Assembly (NCBI RefSeq): GCF_029813835.1
Contig: NZ_JARVKV010000001.1
Location: 62,001 to 126,000 of the forward strand
From: Streptomyces sp. DH37
Lineage (GTDB): Bacteria; Actinomycetota; Actinomycetes; Streptomycetales; Streptomycetaceae
Direction of reading: 5' to 3'
DNA: 64,000 nt
Below the pieces are notes generated by a model. That model was not told the origin of the DNA and searched no databases. It saw only the letters and a list, made by a program, of their open reading frames with translations. Position numbers and translations under genes: made by a program. Positions 17,820 through 26,310 of this stretch are shown here, one piece after another. Every line of letters starts with the position of its first letter. Position 1 is the first letter of the stretch.

Positions 17820-18479
17820 GTGCTGGTCGTCGACGACCAGGCCGTCGTCCGCGCGGGCTTCGCCGCGATCGTCGACGCCGAACCGGACCTGTCCGTGGTC
17901 GGCGAGGCCGGCGACGGCGCCTCGGCGGTGGCGATGGCGGCGGAACTCGACCCCGACGTGGTGCTGATGGACATCCAGATGCCGGGCATGGACGGGCTGA
18001 CGGCCACCCGTCTGATCGCCGGCGGCGGAGGCCGGGCCCGCGTCCTGGTGCTCACCACCTTCGATCTGGACGCCTACGTCTTCGACGCCCTGTGCGCCGG
18101 CGCCTCGGGCTTCCTGCTCAAGGACGCCCGGGCCGACGACCTCCTGTCCGCCGTCCGGGTGGTCGCCTCCGGCGACGGCATCCTGGCCCCCGCGGTGACC
18201 GGCCGCCTCATCGCCGCCTTCGCGCGGGGCGCGCCCACCCGCCCCGAGGCCGGCGAGGCGCTGGAGCGGCTCACCCCCCGCGAGCGGGAGGTGCTGCTCC
18301 TCGTCGCCTCGGGACTGACCAACGCCGAGATCGGTGAGCGCCTGGGGGTCTCCACCGGGACGGTCAAGACGCACGTGAACGCGCTGCTCGGCAAGCTGGG
18401 GCTGCGCGACCGCGTCCAGGCGACCATCCTGGCGTACGACACCGGGCTGATCAGGCCGCGCTCCACCGCCACGCCGTAG
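17820..18479 (+). CDS. NarL/FixJ-type response regulator (REC-LuxR HTH)
   Basis: Two-component response regulator. The receiver domain (about 1-115) has the acidic pair DD5-6 in VLVVDDQAVV, phospho-accepting Asp51 in VVLMDIQMPGMDG, Thr in VLVLTTFD and Lys in FLLKDA. A LuxR-type helix-turn-helix (about 145-210) contains LTPREREVLLLVASGLTNAEIGERLGVSTGTVKTH, given here only as a location. The start is uncertain. GTG 17820 is the nearest standard codon but lacks a ribosome binding site; an ATC at 17808 has GGGGGTGGA in the right place and gives the usual leader before VLVVDD. It probably pairs with the kinase at 14394. Confidence 0.85.
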   Translation: MLVVDDQAVVRAGFAAIVDAEPDLSVVGEAGDGASAVAMAAELDPDVVLMDIQMPGMDGLTATRLIAGGGGRARVLVLTTFDLDAYVFDALCAGASGFLLKDARADDLLSAVRVVASGDGILAPAVTGRLIAAFARGAPTRPEAGEALERLTPREREVLLLVASGLTNAEIGERLGVSTGTVKTHVNALLGKLGLRDRVQATILAYDTGLIRPRSTATP

Positions 18480-18889
18480 GCGCCGCGGCGCCCCTCCCGC
18501 CGCTCCCTCACCCCTCCATCCGTCTCCCCCCGTCTCCTCCCGTCTCCGCTCCTCTCCACCCGTCTCTCCCGGCCGCCCGGTGGCCGCCGGGCGGGCGGGG
18601 TGCGTCCGTGCCACCGCTCACCACGGGCGGGGGGGCGAGGAGGTTCACAGGGGTTCGCACGGCACGCCCCGCCGCTCGGCGACCGCCGCCGCGGCGCCGG
18701 ATCGGCCGGCGGCAGGAGGTCCCCTCTACCCAGGGGTAGAGGGGACGTTCATGCCGGTGGCCGAGGAGACCGGGGGCGTCCCGAGGAGATCCTGGAACCA
18801 CAGGCCGCCGCGGCCCGCCGCCCCCCGCACCACGCTCCGGGGGCGGCGGGCGGCGGCATCGGGCACAGGCGGGATCCCAGGGGGACGAA
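18480..18889. other. Gene-free region upstream of SARP gene
   Basis: 410 bp without a convincing gene. It starts with the fully palindromic GGCGCCGCGGCGCC (18479-18492) right after the response-regulator stop, then a pyrimidine-rich strand with repeated CCGTCTCC (18520-18570), and holds the large palindrome listed separately. Confidence 0.6.
18719..18746. promoter_or_regulatory. 28-bp palindrome upstream of SARP gene
   Basis: Perfect inverted repeat with 13-bp arms (GTCCCCTCTACCC and its complement) around AG, 144 bp before the SARP start. Its symmetry and position suggest an operator, possibly for the response regulator encoded just upstream. Confidence 0.6.
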
Positions 18890-19744
18890 GTGACGACGAC
18901 ACACAGCACCCGGCACGACCGGCACGGCCCGGACCCCGGAGTGCGGTTCGGGCTGCTCGGCCCGGTCGAGGTCCGCAGGGCGGGCGTCCCGGTCCACCCG
19001 GGACCGCCGCAGCGGCGTGTGCTGCTCGTCCGGCTGCTGCTGGAGGACGGGGGCTTCGTCAGCACCGACCGGCTGTGCGAGGACCTGTGGGCGGGCCGCC
19101 CGCCCACGGGCGCGCTCTCCTCGCTGCACGCGCACATCAGCAGGCTGCGCTCCGCGCTGGAGCCCGGCCGGACCGGGCGGGGGAGCGGGGAGCTGCTGGT
19201 CCGCGGCGGCGGGGGATACGCGCTGCGCGCCGCCGGGTCCGCACGGGACTCGGTCCGCTTCGAGCGGGCGCTGGACCGGGCCCGCCGCCTGCTGGAGGAC
19301 GGGCGGCCGGAGGAGGCCCGCGAGGAGGTGGACCGGGCCCTGGCCCTCTGGCGCGGTCCGGCGCTGGCCGACGCGGCCGACCACCCGTTCGCGGCCGAGG
19401 AGGTCTGGCGGCTGGAGGAACTCCGGGCCACCGGCCGGGAGCTGCGCGTCGACGCGCTGCTGGCCCAGGGGCGCTTCGGGCAGGCGGTCGCCGCGGCACG
19501 GGTCCTCACCGACCGCCACCCCCTGCGGGAGTCGGCGTGGACGCTGCTGCTGCGCTCCCTGCGGCTGGCCGGACGGCCCGCCGAGGCGGCCCGGCAGTAC
19601 GACCGGGTGCACCGCCTGCTGCTGGGGGAGCCGGGCCTGGAACCCGGCCCGGCGCTGCGCCGGCAGCGGACGGCCCCGCCGCGCCCCCCGGCCCCGCCCG
19701 CGCCGCGCCGCGCCGTACAGCAGGGGCACGCCATGGCCGGCTGA
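18890..19744 (+). CDS. SARP-type regulator with BTAD domain
   Basis: Protein of 284 residues with an N-terminal winged-helix Trans_reg_C DNA-binding domain (about 18-110, FGLLGPVEVRRAG, PQRRVLLVRLLLEDGGFVSTDRLCEDLW, LHAHISRLRSAL) followed by a bacterial transcriptional activation domain (about 117-255, VRFERALDRARRLLEDG, ALALWRGPALAD, WRLEELRATGRELRVDALLAQGR). This is the minimal architecture of streptomycete pathway activators, without the NB-ARC or TPR parts of AfsR. The last 30 residues are Pro/Ala-rich. The start is GTG 18890 with AGGGGG 5 nt upstream. It sits between the response regulator and a small membrane protein. No biosynthetic enzymes flank it, so its target is unknown. Confidence 0.85.
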   Translation: MTTTHSTRHDRHGPDPGVRFGLLGPVEVRRAGVPVHPGPPQRRVLLVRLLLEDGGFVSTDRLCEDLWAGRPPTGALSSLHAHISRLRSALEPGRTGRGSGELLVRGGGGYALRAAGSARDSVRFERALDRARRLLEDGRPEEAREEVDRALALWRGPALADAADHPFAAEEVWRLEELRATGRELRVDALLAQGRFGQAVAAARVLTDRHPLRESAWTLLLRSLRLAGRPAEAARQYDRVHRLLLGEPGLEPGPALRRQRTAPPRPPAPPAPRRAVQQGHAMAG

Positions 19745-19816
19745 GGGGAGGGGCGCGAGCGGCCCGCCGTGTCCGCCCTCCCGTCCGGCCCGCGGCCGGC
19801 GCGGCACGGCGGACGA

Positions 19817-19846
19817 AGACCTGCGTAGACCTGCGAAGACCTGCGA
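19817..19846. repeat. Three 10-bp direct repeats in leader
   Basis: AGACCTGCG(T/A) three times head to tail, one helical turn apart, ending 21 bp before the start codon of the small membrane protein gene. Could be a regulator binding array or a replication-slippage relic. Confidence 0.5.
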
Positions 19847-19867
19847 ACGAGAAGAGGGAAGAGACAG

Positions 19868-20212
19868 ATGAGTGACATGAGCATGCGGAACAACGGCAAC
19901 GGAATCCGGCGGCTGTCCGGACGCATCGCGGACAACTGGCCCGCCCGGATCTATCTGGCGGTGTGCGCGGCGCTGGTGCTGTGGGTCGTGCTGGACGCGG
20001 CGTTCGTCCAGCACGAGGACGCCTCGATGGCGGGCGTGTGGCCCCTGGCGGCCACTGCTCCCACCAGCCTGCTCGCCCTCGCCGTGCCCCTGCCCGACGG
20101 CCCGGCCGGGGCGGTGCTCCTGCTCGCCCTGGTCGGGGCGGCGGCCGTGGTCAACGCCTGGGCGTTCAGCGCCGTGCTGCGCCGGTTCCGCGGCGGCGCC
20201 GCCCGCGCCTGA
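19868..20212 (+). CDS. Small membrane protein (paralogue of the 16506 gene)
   Basis: Protein of 114 residues with a hydrophilic N-terminus (about 30 residues) and three predicted membrane segments. It shares the pattern IYLAVCAALVLWVVLDAAF-HEDAS-WPLAATAP with the product at 16506-16853. The start is ATG 19868 with AGAGGGAAGAG upstream. The gap from the SARP gene is only 120 bp, so the two may be co-transcribed. Function unknown. Two copies bracketing the sigma, response-regulator and SARP genes suggest a local duplication within a signalling unit. Confidence 0.75.
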   Translation: MSDMSMRNNGNGIRRLSGRIADNWPARIYLAVCAALVLWVVLDAAFVQHEDASMAGVWPLAATAPTSLLALAVPLPDGPAGAVLLLALVGAAAVVNAWAFSAVLRRFRGGAARA

Positions 20213-20247
20213 CCCCTCCACGGCGGCGCCTCACCTTCCCGCCGGGC

Positions 20248-21609
20248 TCAGCGGTCCGCGCGGCGGCGCTCCCGGCCGGCCAGGTCCCGCACGGCGGTCA
20301 GGAAGCGCTCGATGTGCTCGTCGGGCGTGCCGGCGCCGAAGCTGACCCGCACCGCGTCCAGCCGCCGCCCGCCGGGCGGCGCCGCTCCGGCCGCACCGCA
20401 CCCGGCCGGTGCGGCCGGGGCGCCGCCCAGCAGGGCCCGCACCAGCGGATGGGCGCAGAACAGGCCGTCGCGGACGCCGATGCCGTACTCCTCGGAGAGC
20501 GCGGCGGAGAAGCGGGAGCCGTCCCAGCCGTCCACGGTGAAGGAGACCACCCCGACCCGGGGGTGGTCCTCGCCGAAGAGGCTGAGCACCCGTGCCTCCG
20601 GTACGCCGGCGAGGCCGTCCAGCAGCCGGCCGAGCAGCGCCTCCTCGCGGGCCGCCAGCGCGTCCAGGCCCGCCTCGGACAGGGCCCGGCACGCCGAGGC
20701 CAGCGCGTGGACGCCGACGACGTTGGGCGAACCCGCCTCGTGCCGCGCCGGGCCGCGGTGCCACTCCACCGCCACCGTGCCGTCGTCCCGGCGCTCCACC
20801 GCACGGCTGGCGCCCCCGCCGGCCAGGTAGGGCTCGGCGTCGTCCAGCCAGTCGGAGCGGCCCGCCAGCACCCCGGCGCCGAACGGGGCGTAGAGCTTGT
20901 GCCCGGACAGGGCCACCCAGTCCACGCCCAGCTCCCGCACCGACACCCGTCGGTGCGGGGCCAGTTGGGCGGCGTCCAGCACCACGCGGACACCGTGGCG
21001 GCGGGCGGTCCGGGCCAGCTCGGCGACCGGCCAGACCTCCCCGGTGACGTTGGAGGCGCCGGTGACGCACAGCAGGCCGGGACCGGGCGGCGCGGCGGCC
21101 AGCGCCTCCTCCAGCAGGGCCACCGCCCGGCGCGGCGAGCGGGGGAGGGGCAGGCAGACCGGGTGCAGTCCGTCGCGCCGCCACGGCAGCAGCGAGGCGT
21201 GGTGCTCGCCCGCGAAGGCGTACACCCGGGTACCGGCGGGCAGGGCCGAGGCCAGCAGGTTCAGGGAGTCGGTGGTGCCCCGGGTGAACACCACCTGGTG
21301 TCCGGCGGGCAGGTCGAGGAAGCCGGCGACGGTCTCCCGGCTCTCCTCGTACAGGTCGGTGGACAGCCGCGACAGGTGCCCCGCGCCGCGGTGCACGGCG
21401 GCGTAGTGCGGCAGGTAGGCGGCCACGTCGTCCCACACCCGCCGCAGCGCCGGGGCGCTGGCGGCGTAGTCCAGCGCCGCGTGGGGCACCGTCGCGCCGT
21501 TCGCCAGCGGCACCTCCACGTCCAGGCCCAGGACCGGCAGCGGGGCGCGTACGGCGGCGGGGGAGGGGGCGGCGGAGGGACGGGTGGCAAGAGCGGGCTG
21601 GGCGGGCAT
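20248..21609 (-). CDS. Class-V aminotransferase / cysteine-desulfurase-like PLP enzyme
   Basis: Fold-type I PLP enzyme of 453 residues. The lysine that should bind PLP is in WVALSGHKLYAPFG. The phosphate and ring contacts appear as RGTTDSLNLLAS, EHHASLLPW and VVLDAAQLAPH. N-terminal PHAALDYAASAPALRRV matches the usual DNAATT-type opening of cysteine desulfurase-like proteins. A mobile cysteine loop typical of NifS/SufS is not obvious, and the only nearby cysteine (GLFCAHPL) is not in a standard context, so the reaction (desulfurase, lyase or transaminase) is open. The start is ATG 21609 with GGGAG 7 nt upstream. The leader from 21610 to about 21800 carries a tiny ORF and GC-rich inverted repeats. 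Confidence 0.82.
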   Translation of the reverse strand: MPAQPALATRPSAAPSPAAVRAPLPVLGLDVEVPLANGATVPHAALDYAASAPALRRVWDDVAAYLPHYAAVHRGAGHLSRLSTDLYEESRETVAGFLDLPAGHQVVFTRGTTDSLNLLASALPAGTRVYAFAGEHHASLLPWRRDGLHPVCLPLPRSPRRAVALLEEALAAAPPGPGLLCVTGASNVTGEVWPVAELARTARRHGVRVVLDAAQLAPHRRVSVRELGVDWVALSGHKLYAPFGAGVLAGRSDWLDDAEPYLAGGGASRAVERRDDGTVAVEWHRGPARHEAGSPNVVGVHALASACRALSEAGLDALAAREEALLGRLLDGLAGVPEARVLSLFGEDHPRVGVVSFTVDGWDGSRFSAALSEEYGIGVRDGLFCAHPLVRALLGGAPAAPAGCGAAGAAPPGGRRLDAVRVSFGAGTPDEHIERFLTAVRDLAGRERRRADR

Positions 21610-21767
21610 GGCGTTGCTCCCGGAGGACGGGTGCGCGCGGGCGCACGGAAGGCGGGGGTGCGGAGGGGCGGGCCTGTGCGGCGGCGGTCGCATCCGGCCT
21701 CCGGGCCGTGCGTGCGGGCCGGGAGGCGGCGGGGACCGCGGAGGGCGGCGGGGGAGGCTCCGGGCCT

Positions 21768-21788
21768 CTAGCGCATTCGCTTCGTCAT
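21768..21788 (-). CDS. Six-residue upstream ORF (possible leader peptide)
   Basis: ATG ACG AAG CGA ATG CGC TAG, coding MTKRMR, preceded by GAGGGAAG at good spacing and lying 158 bp upstream of the aminotransferase start. Between them are strings able to pair (GCCTCCGGGC near 21704 against GCCGGGAGGC near 21720), so attenuation is possible. Very short, so chance cannot be excluded. Confidence 0.35.
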   Translation of the reverse strand: MTKRMR

Positions 21789-22178
21789 GGTGTCTTCCCT
21801 CGGGACCAGGACCCCTGGAGCACCGCGAGGGGTCCGCGCTTGCCGTACGGCGTCTGCCGTACGGCCCGGTCCTCACCCGGGGCACCCCGCCACGGACGGA
21901 GGGTTGCCGGACAGCCGGCCGGGGCCTGAAGGGCTGTCACTCGTGACCTGGCAGGGATTATGGCACACGGCCCGCGGCCCGGCCGCGCATCGGGTGGGGG
22001 CGGCACGGAACCCGACTTTGTCCTCTGTTGGGAAAAAGGGAGATGGATTCGTGTCCTTCTTCTTCCCAGCCCTGGCGAGCGCTGCTACGTTCCCCCGTGA
22101 AAGCCCGGCGAACCCCCGAACGTTCGCCGGACCGAGACCGGCGGGCGCCCCGTGCCCGAAGCCGGGAGGGAGGGTGGC

Positions 22179-23375
22179 GTGAGACGCATGACGGCTCGGC
22201 CCGCGAACGCGCACCAGGCGCGGCTGCTCCGTCTGCTGCGCGACGGCGGCCCGAACTCCCGCGCCCAGCTGGGCGACCAGGTCGACCTCTCCCGCTCCAA
22301 GCTGGCCGTGGAGATCGACCGCCTGCTGGAGACCGGGCTCGTGGTGGCCGACGGACTCGCCGCCTCGCGCGGCGGCCGGCGCTCCCACAACATCAGGCTC
22401 GCGCCCCAACTCCGCTTCCTCGGCGTCGACATAGGCGCCACATCGGTCGACGTGGCCGTCACCAACGCCGAGTTGGAGATCCTCGGCCACCTCAACCAGC
22501 CCATGGACGTGCGCGAGGGCCCGGTCGCCGTGTTCGAGCAGGTGCTCGCCATGGCGGCCAAGCTCCGTGCCACCGGGGTGGCCGAGGGGTTCGACGGCGC
22601 CGGCATCGGGGTGCCGGGGCCCGTCCGTTTCCCCGAGGGCGTTCCGGTCGCGCCGCCGATCATGCCGGGCTGGGACGGCTTCCCCGTCCGCGAGGCGCTC
22701 AGCCAGGAGCTGGGCTGCCCCGTCATGGTCGACAACGACGTGAACCTGATGGCCCTGGGGGAGCAGCACGCGGGCGTGGCCCGATCCGTGCAGGACTTCC
22801 TCTGCGTCAAGATCGGCACCGGCATCGGCTGCGGCATCGTCGTCGGGGGAGAGGTCCATCGCGGTACGACCGGCAGCGCCGGCGACATCGGGCACATCCA
22901 GGTGGAGCACGGCTCCCAGACCCGGCAGTGCGCCTGCGGCAACCGCGGCTGCCTGGAGGCCTACTTCAGCGGTGCGGCGCTCGCCCGCGACGCCGAGGAG
23001 GCCGCCCGGGACGACCGGTCGCCGGAGCTGGCCTCCCGGCTGGAGTCCGCCGGACGGCTGTCGGCCGCCGACGTGGCCGCCGCGGCCGCCGCGGGGGACG
23101 CCGCCTCGCTCGACCTCATCCGCGAGGGGGGCAACCGCACCGGCCAGGTCATCGCCGCCCTCGTCAGCTTCTTCAACCCCGGTCTGGTGGTGATAGGCGG
23201 CGGTGTGACCGGGCTCGGCCACACCCTGCTCGCCAGCATCCGCACCCAGGTCTACCGCCAGTCGCTGCCGCTGGCCACCGGCAACCTCCCCATCGTCCTG
23301 GGCGAGCTGGGACCCGTCGCCGGAGTCATCGGCGCGGCCCGGCTCATCAGCGACCACCTGTTCTCCCCGGCCTGA
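22179..23375 (+). CDS. ROK-family transcriptional regulator
   Basis: Protein of 398 residues. An N-terminal winged helix-turn-helix (about 8-65, ARLLRLLRDGGPNSRAQLGDQVDLSRSKLAVEIDRLLETGL) is followed by a sugar-kinase-like ROK domain. The glycine-rich FLGVDIGATSVDVAVTN and the acidic DNDVNLMALGE are present, as is the zinc-binding CACGNRGCLEAY motif that marks ROK proteins. It probably represses the sugar ABC operon that starts 290 bp downstream, releasing DNA when it binds a sugar or sugar phosphate. I choose GTG 22179 because of the GGGAGGGAGG run just before it; ATG 22188 and GTG 22152 are alternatives. Confidence 0.88.
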   Translation: MRRMTARPANAHQARLLRLLRDGGPNSRAQLGDQVDLSRSKLAVEIDRLLETGLVVADGLAASRGGRRSHNIRLAPQLRFLGVDIGATSVDVAVTNAELEILGHLNQPMDVREGPVAVFEQVLAMAAKLRATGVAEGFDGAGIGVPGPVRFPEGVPVAPPIMPGWDGFPVREALSQELGCPVMVDNDVNLMALGEQHAGVARSVQDFLCVKIGTGIGCGIVVGGEVHRGTTGSAGDIGHIQVEHGSQTRQCACGNRGCLEAYFSGAALARDAEEAARDDRSPELASRLESAGRLSAADVAAAAAAGDAASLDLIREGGNRTGQVIAALVSFFNPGLVVIGGGVTGLGHTLLASIRTQVYRQSLPLATGNLPIVLGELGPVAGVIGAARLISDHLFSPA

Positions 23376-23395
23376 GCCGCCGGGTACGGCACCAC

Positions 23396-23597
23396 CCGCA
23401 CTCCGCAGCACCCCGCACCTCGCAGCACCCCGCCCCCCAACAGCACCGAGCAGCACCCCGCAGCACCGAGCACACCACCGGACGCACGCCCCGCCGTTCG
23501 CAGAACGAGCCGCGCCACCCCGTGGCGCCGCCGCGCACCCCGCTCCGTTCCGTCCTGTCCTGATCCGTCCCGCCCCGCCCCGCTCCGTTCCGTCCTG
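23396..23597. repeat. Low-complexity repeats between ROK gene and ABC operon
   Basis: 23396-23475 holds imperfect tandem copies of CAGCACCCCG. Downstream, the 20-bp string CCCCGCTCCGTTCCGTCCTG occurs twice, at 23538-23557 and 23578-23597. No gene is visible in 23376-23662. Confidence 0.6.
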
Positions 23598-23662
23598 CCC
23601 GTCTCACCGGCCGCACCCTCCCCATGGCCCGAACGGCATGGGGGCACTCCCAGGAGCCCGCC

Positions 23663-25201
23663 ATGGCACCAGAACGAGACCAGCGAGACCCCGCCCCCCT
23701 CCTGACCATGTCCGGCATCACCAAGTCCTTCCCGGGCGTACGCGCGCTCGACGGCGTCGACCTCGACGTGCGGGCCGGCGAGGTCCACTGCCTCCTCGGG
23801 CAGAACGGCGCCGGCAAGTCGACCCTCATCAAGGTCCTCGCCGGGGCCCACCAGCCCGACGAGGGCGAGATCACCTGGCGCGGCGGAACGGTCCGGCTGA
23901 AGTCGCCCACCGCCGCCATGGCCTTCGGCATCGCCACCATCTACCAGGAACTCGACCTGGTCGAGGACCTGTCCGTCACCGAGAACGTCCACCTCGGCCA
24001 CGAGACCACCACCGCCGGCTTCGTCCGGCCGCGCGCCGCCCGCGAGGCCACCGCGCGGCTCCTCGCCCGCCTCGGCCACCCCGAGATAGGCCCGGACACC
24101 CCGGTGCGCCGGCTGTCCGCCGCCGCCCGCCAGATCGTCTCCATGGCCCGCGCCCTCTCCCACGACGTCCGCCTCATCGTCATGGACGAGCCGTCCGCGG
24201 TCCTGGACCCCGACGAGGTCGACAACCTCTTCCGCATCGTCGCCGGCCTCACCGCCGACGGCGTCGCGGTGGTCTACATCTCCCACCGGCTGGAGGAGAT
24301 CCGCCGCATCGGCGACCGGGTCACCGTGCTGAAGGACGGCCGCGCCGTCGCCCGGGGTCTGCCCGCCCGGTCCACCCCCACCCGCGACATCGTCTCGCTC
24401 ATGACGGGCCGCGACGCCGAGCACGCCTTCCCCCGGCGGACCTCCGGGCCCCCGCCGCCCTCCGCGCGGCCCGTCCTGAGGGTCGAGGGCCTCGCCCGCG
24501 ACGGGGAGTTCGCGCCGGTCGACCTGGAGGTGCGCCCCGGCGAGATCGTCGGCCTGGCGGGCCTGGTCGGCTCCGGCCGCTCCGAGGTCCTGGAGACCAT
24601 CTACGGAGCCCGCCGCCCCACCGCCGGCCGGGTACTGGTCGACGGCCGCCCCCTGCGCCCCGGCAGCGTCACCGCCGCCGTCCGCGCCGGGCTGGGCCTG
24701 GCCCCCGAGGAGCGCAAGGCGCAGGGCCTGCTGATGCTCGACTCCGTCACCCGCAACGTGTCCGTCTCCAGCCTGCACCGCTTCTCCCGCCTCGGCTGGC
24801 TCGACCGCGGCCGGGAACGCGCCGAGGCCCGGCGCCACACCCGTGACCTGTCCCTGCGCCCCGACGACCCCGACCGGCCGGTGCGCACCCTCTCCGGCGG
24901 CAACCAGCAGAAGGCCGTCCTCGCCCGCTGGCTGCTGCGCGGCTGCCGGGTCCTGCTGCTGGACGAGCCCACCCGCGGCGTCGACGTCGGCGCCCGGGCC
25001 GAGCTCTACGCCGTCATCCGCCGCCTCGCCGACGACGGGGTGGCCGTCCTCCTCGTCTCCAGCGAGATACCGGAAGTCCTCGGCCTCGCCGACCGGGTGC
25101 TGGTGCTCCGCGAGGGCCGGGTCGTCCACACCGCCCCCACCCGGGAGCTCGACGAGCACCGGATCCTCGACCTCGTCATGGAAGGGAGCCCGTCGCGATG
25201 A
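23663..25201 (+). CDS. Sugar ABC importer, ATP-binding protein (RbsA/XylG type)
   Basis: Protein of 512 residues with two fused ATPase domains, as in CUT2-class sugar importers. Domain 1 (about 10-240) has Walker A GQNGAGKST and Walker B LIVMDEPSAVLD, with the deviant signature RLSAAARQIV. Domain 2 (about 260-505) has a degenerate Walker A region (VGSGRSEVLE), an intact signature LSGGNQQKAVLARWL and Walker B VLLLDEPTRGVDVG. Only one catalytic site is therefore fully canonical, which is normal for this family. The start is ATG 23663 with AGGAG 6 nt upstream. The stop overlaps the permease start (ATGA). It is the first gene of an operon with permease, binding protein, dehydrogenase and isomerase. 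Confidence 0.93.
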   Translation: MAPERDQRDPAPLLTMSGITKSFPGVRALDGVDLDVRAGEVHCLLGQNGAGKSTLIKVLAGAHQPDEGEITWRGGTVRLKSPTAAMAFGIATIYQELDLVEDLSVTENVHLGHETTTAGFVRPRAAREATARLLARLGHPEIGPDTPVRRLSAAARQIVSMARALSHDVRLIVMDEPSAVLDPDEVDNLFRIVAGLTADGVAVVYISHRLEEIRRIGDRVTVLKDGRAVARGLPARSTPTRDIVSLMTGRDAEHAFPRRTSGPPPPSARPVLRVEGLARDGEFAPVDLEVRPGEIVGLAGLVGSGRSEVLETIYGARRPTAGRVLVDGRPLRPGSVTAAVRAGLGLAPEERKAQGLLMLDSVTRNVSVSSLHRFSRLGWLDRGRERAEARRHTRDLSLRPDDPDRPVRTLSGGNQQKAVLARWLLRGCRVLLLDEPTRGVDVGARAELYAVIRRLADDGVAVLLVSSEIPEVLGLADRVLVLREGRVVHTAPTRELDEHRILDLVMEGSPSR

Positions 25202-26220
25202 GCTCGCCCGGGACCGTGTCCGACGCCCCCGCCAAGCCCGCCGCCCCGGCGGGCGGGAGTCCCCTGCGCGCCCTGCTCGGCCGCGCGGACCTGCGCAACC
25301 TCTCACTGCTCGGCGTGCTGGCGGTGCTCGTGGCCGTCGGCGGCCTCACCAAGCCCGACCAGTTCCTCTCCGCCGACAACCTCCAGCTCGTCCTCACCCA
25401 GGCCTCGGTCATCGGCGTCGTCACCGTCGGCGTCACCCTCGTGATCATCAGCGGGGGCATCGACCTGTCCGTCGGGGCGATCGTCGCCCTCGCCTCGGTC
25501 TGGGCGACCACGCTCGCCACCCAGGAGTACGGGCTCGGCGGGGTGCTGTTGTGCTCGGTGCTGGTCGGCCTCGGCTGCGGCCTCGTCAACGGGGCGCTCA
25601 TCGCCTACGGCGGCATGGTGCCCTTCATCGCCACCCTCGCGATGCTCGCCTCGGCCCGCGGCCTGGCCCTGCAGATCAGCGACGGCAGGACCCAGGTCGT
25701 CTCCGTGGACGCGGTGCTCGACCTGGGGCTGCCCGGCGCGTACGTCCTCGGAGTCCCGCCCCTGGTACTGGTCTTCGCCGCCGTCACCGCCGTCGGCTGG
25801 CTGCTGCTGAACCGCACCACCTTCGGCCGCCGCACGGTCGCCGTCGGGGGCAACGCCGAGGCCGCCCGGCTGGCGGGCATCGACGTCAGGCGGCAGCGGC
25901 TGCTGCTGTACCTGCTGTCGGGGCTGTGCTGCGGCATCGCGGCCTTCATGCTGATCGTCCTCACCGGCTCCGGCCAGAACACCAACGGCAACCTCTACGA
26001 ACTCGACGCCATCGCCGCCGCGATCATCGGCGGCACCCTGCTCAGCGGGGGCCGCGGCACCATCACCGGTTCCGTCCTGGGCGTCCTGGTCTTCACCACC
26101 ATCACCAACCTGTTCGCGCTCAACAACCTCCAGAGCGACGTCCAGCAGATCGCCAAGGGCGCCATCATCGTCGCCGCCGTCCTGATCCAGCACCGCACCG
26201 CGCGCGCCGACGCGCCGTAG
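25198..26220 (+). CDS. Sugar ABC importer, permease (RbsC type)
   Basis: Membrane protein of 340 residues with about ten transmembrane helices and the BPD_transp_2 signature (GVTLVIISGGIDLSVGAIVAL, GGMVPFIATLAMLASARG, RTTFGRRTVAVGGNAEAARLAGI, IAAAIIGGTLLSGGRGTI). It forms the channel partner of the ATPase encoded by the overlapping upstream gene. Its N-terminal 30 residues are a Pro/Ala-rich cytoplasmic extension. A 90-bp gap separates it from the binding-protein gene. Confidence 0.93.
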   Translation: MSSPGTVSDAPAKPAAPAGGSPLRALLGRADLRNLSLLGVLAVLVAVGGLTKPDQFLSADNLQLVLTQASVIGVVTVGVTLVIISGGIDLSVGAIVALASVWATTLATQEYGLGGVLLCSVLVGLGCGLVNGALIAYGGMVPFIATLAMLASARGLALQISDGRTQVVSVDAVLDLGLPGAYVLGVPPLVLVFAAVTAVGWLLLNRTTFGRRTVAVGGNAEAARLAGIDVRRQRLLLYLLSGLCCGIAAFMLIVLTGSGQNTNGNLYELDAIAAAIIGGTLLSGGRGTITGSVLGVLVFTTITNLFALNNLQSDVQQIAKGAIIVAAVLIQHRTARADAP

Positions 26221-26310
26221 CCCCGCCGGCGTCCCGCACGTCCCGCACGCGTCCGACCCCTTCCAGACACCTCCCCGCGTCCCCGCACGTCCGAACCGAA
26301 GGGTCCCGCC

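Noticed and set aside
18751..18889. Possible short gene starting ATG 18751 before the SARP gene
   Set aside because: It runs on in the wrong frame through the SARP gene and has poor codon bias and no ribosome binding site.
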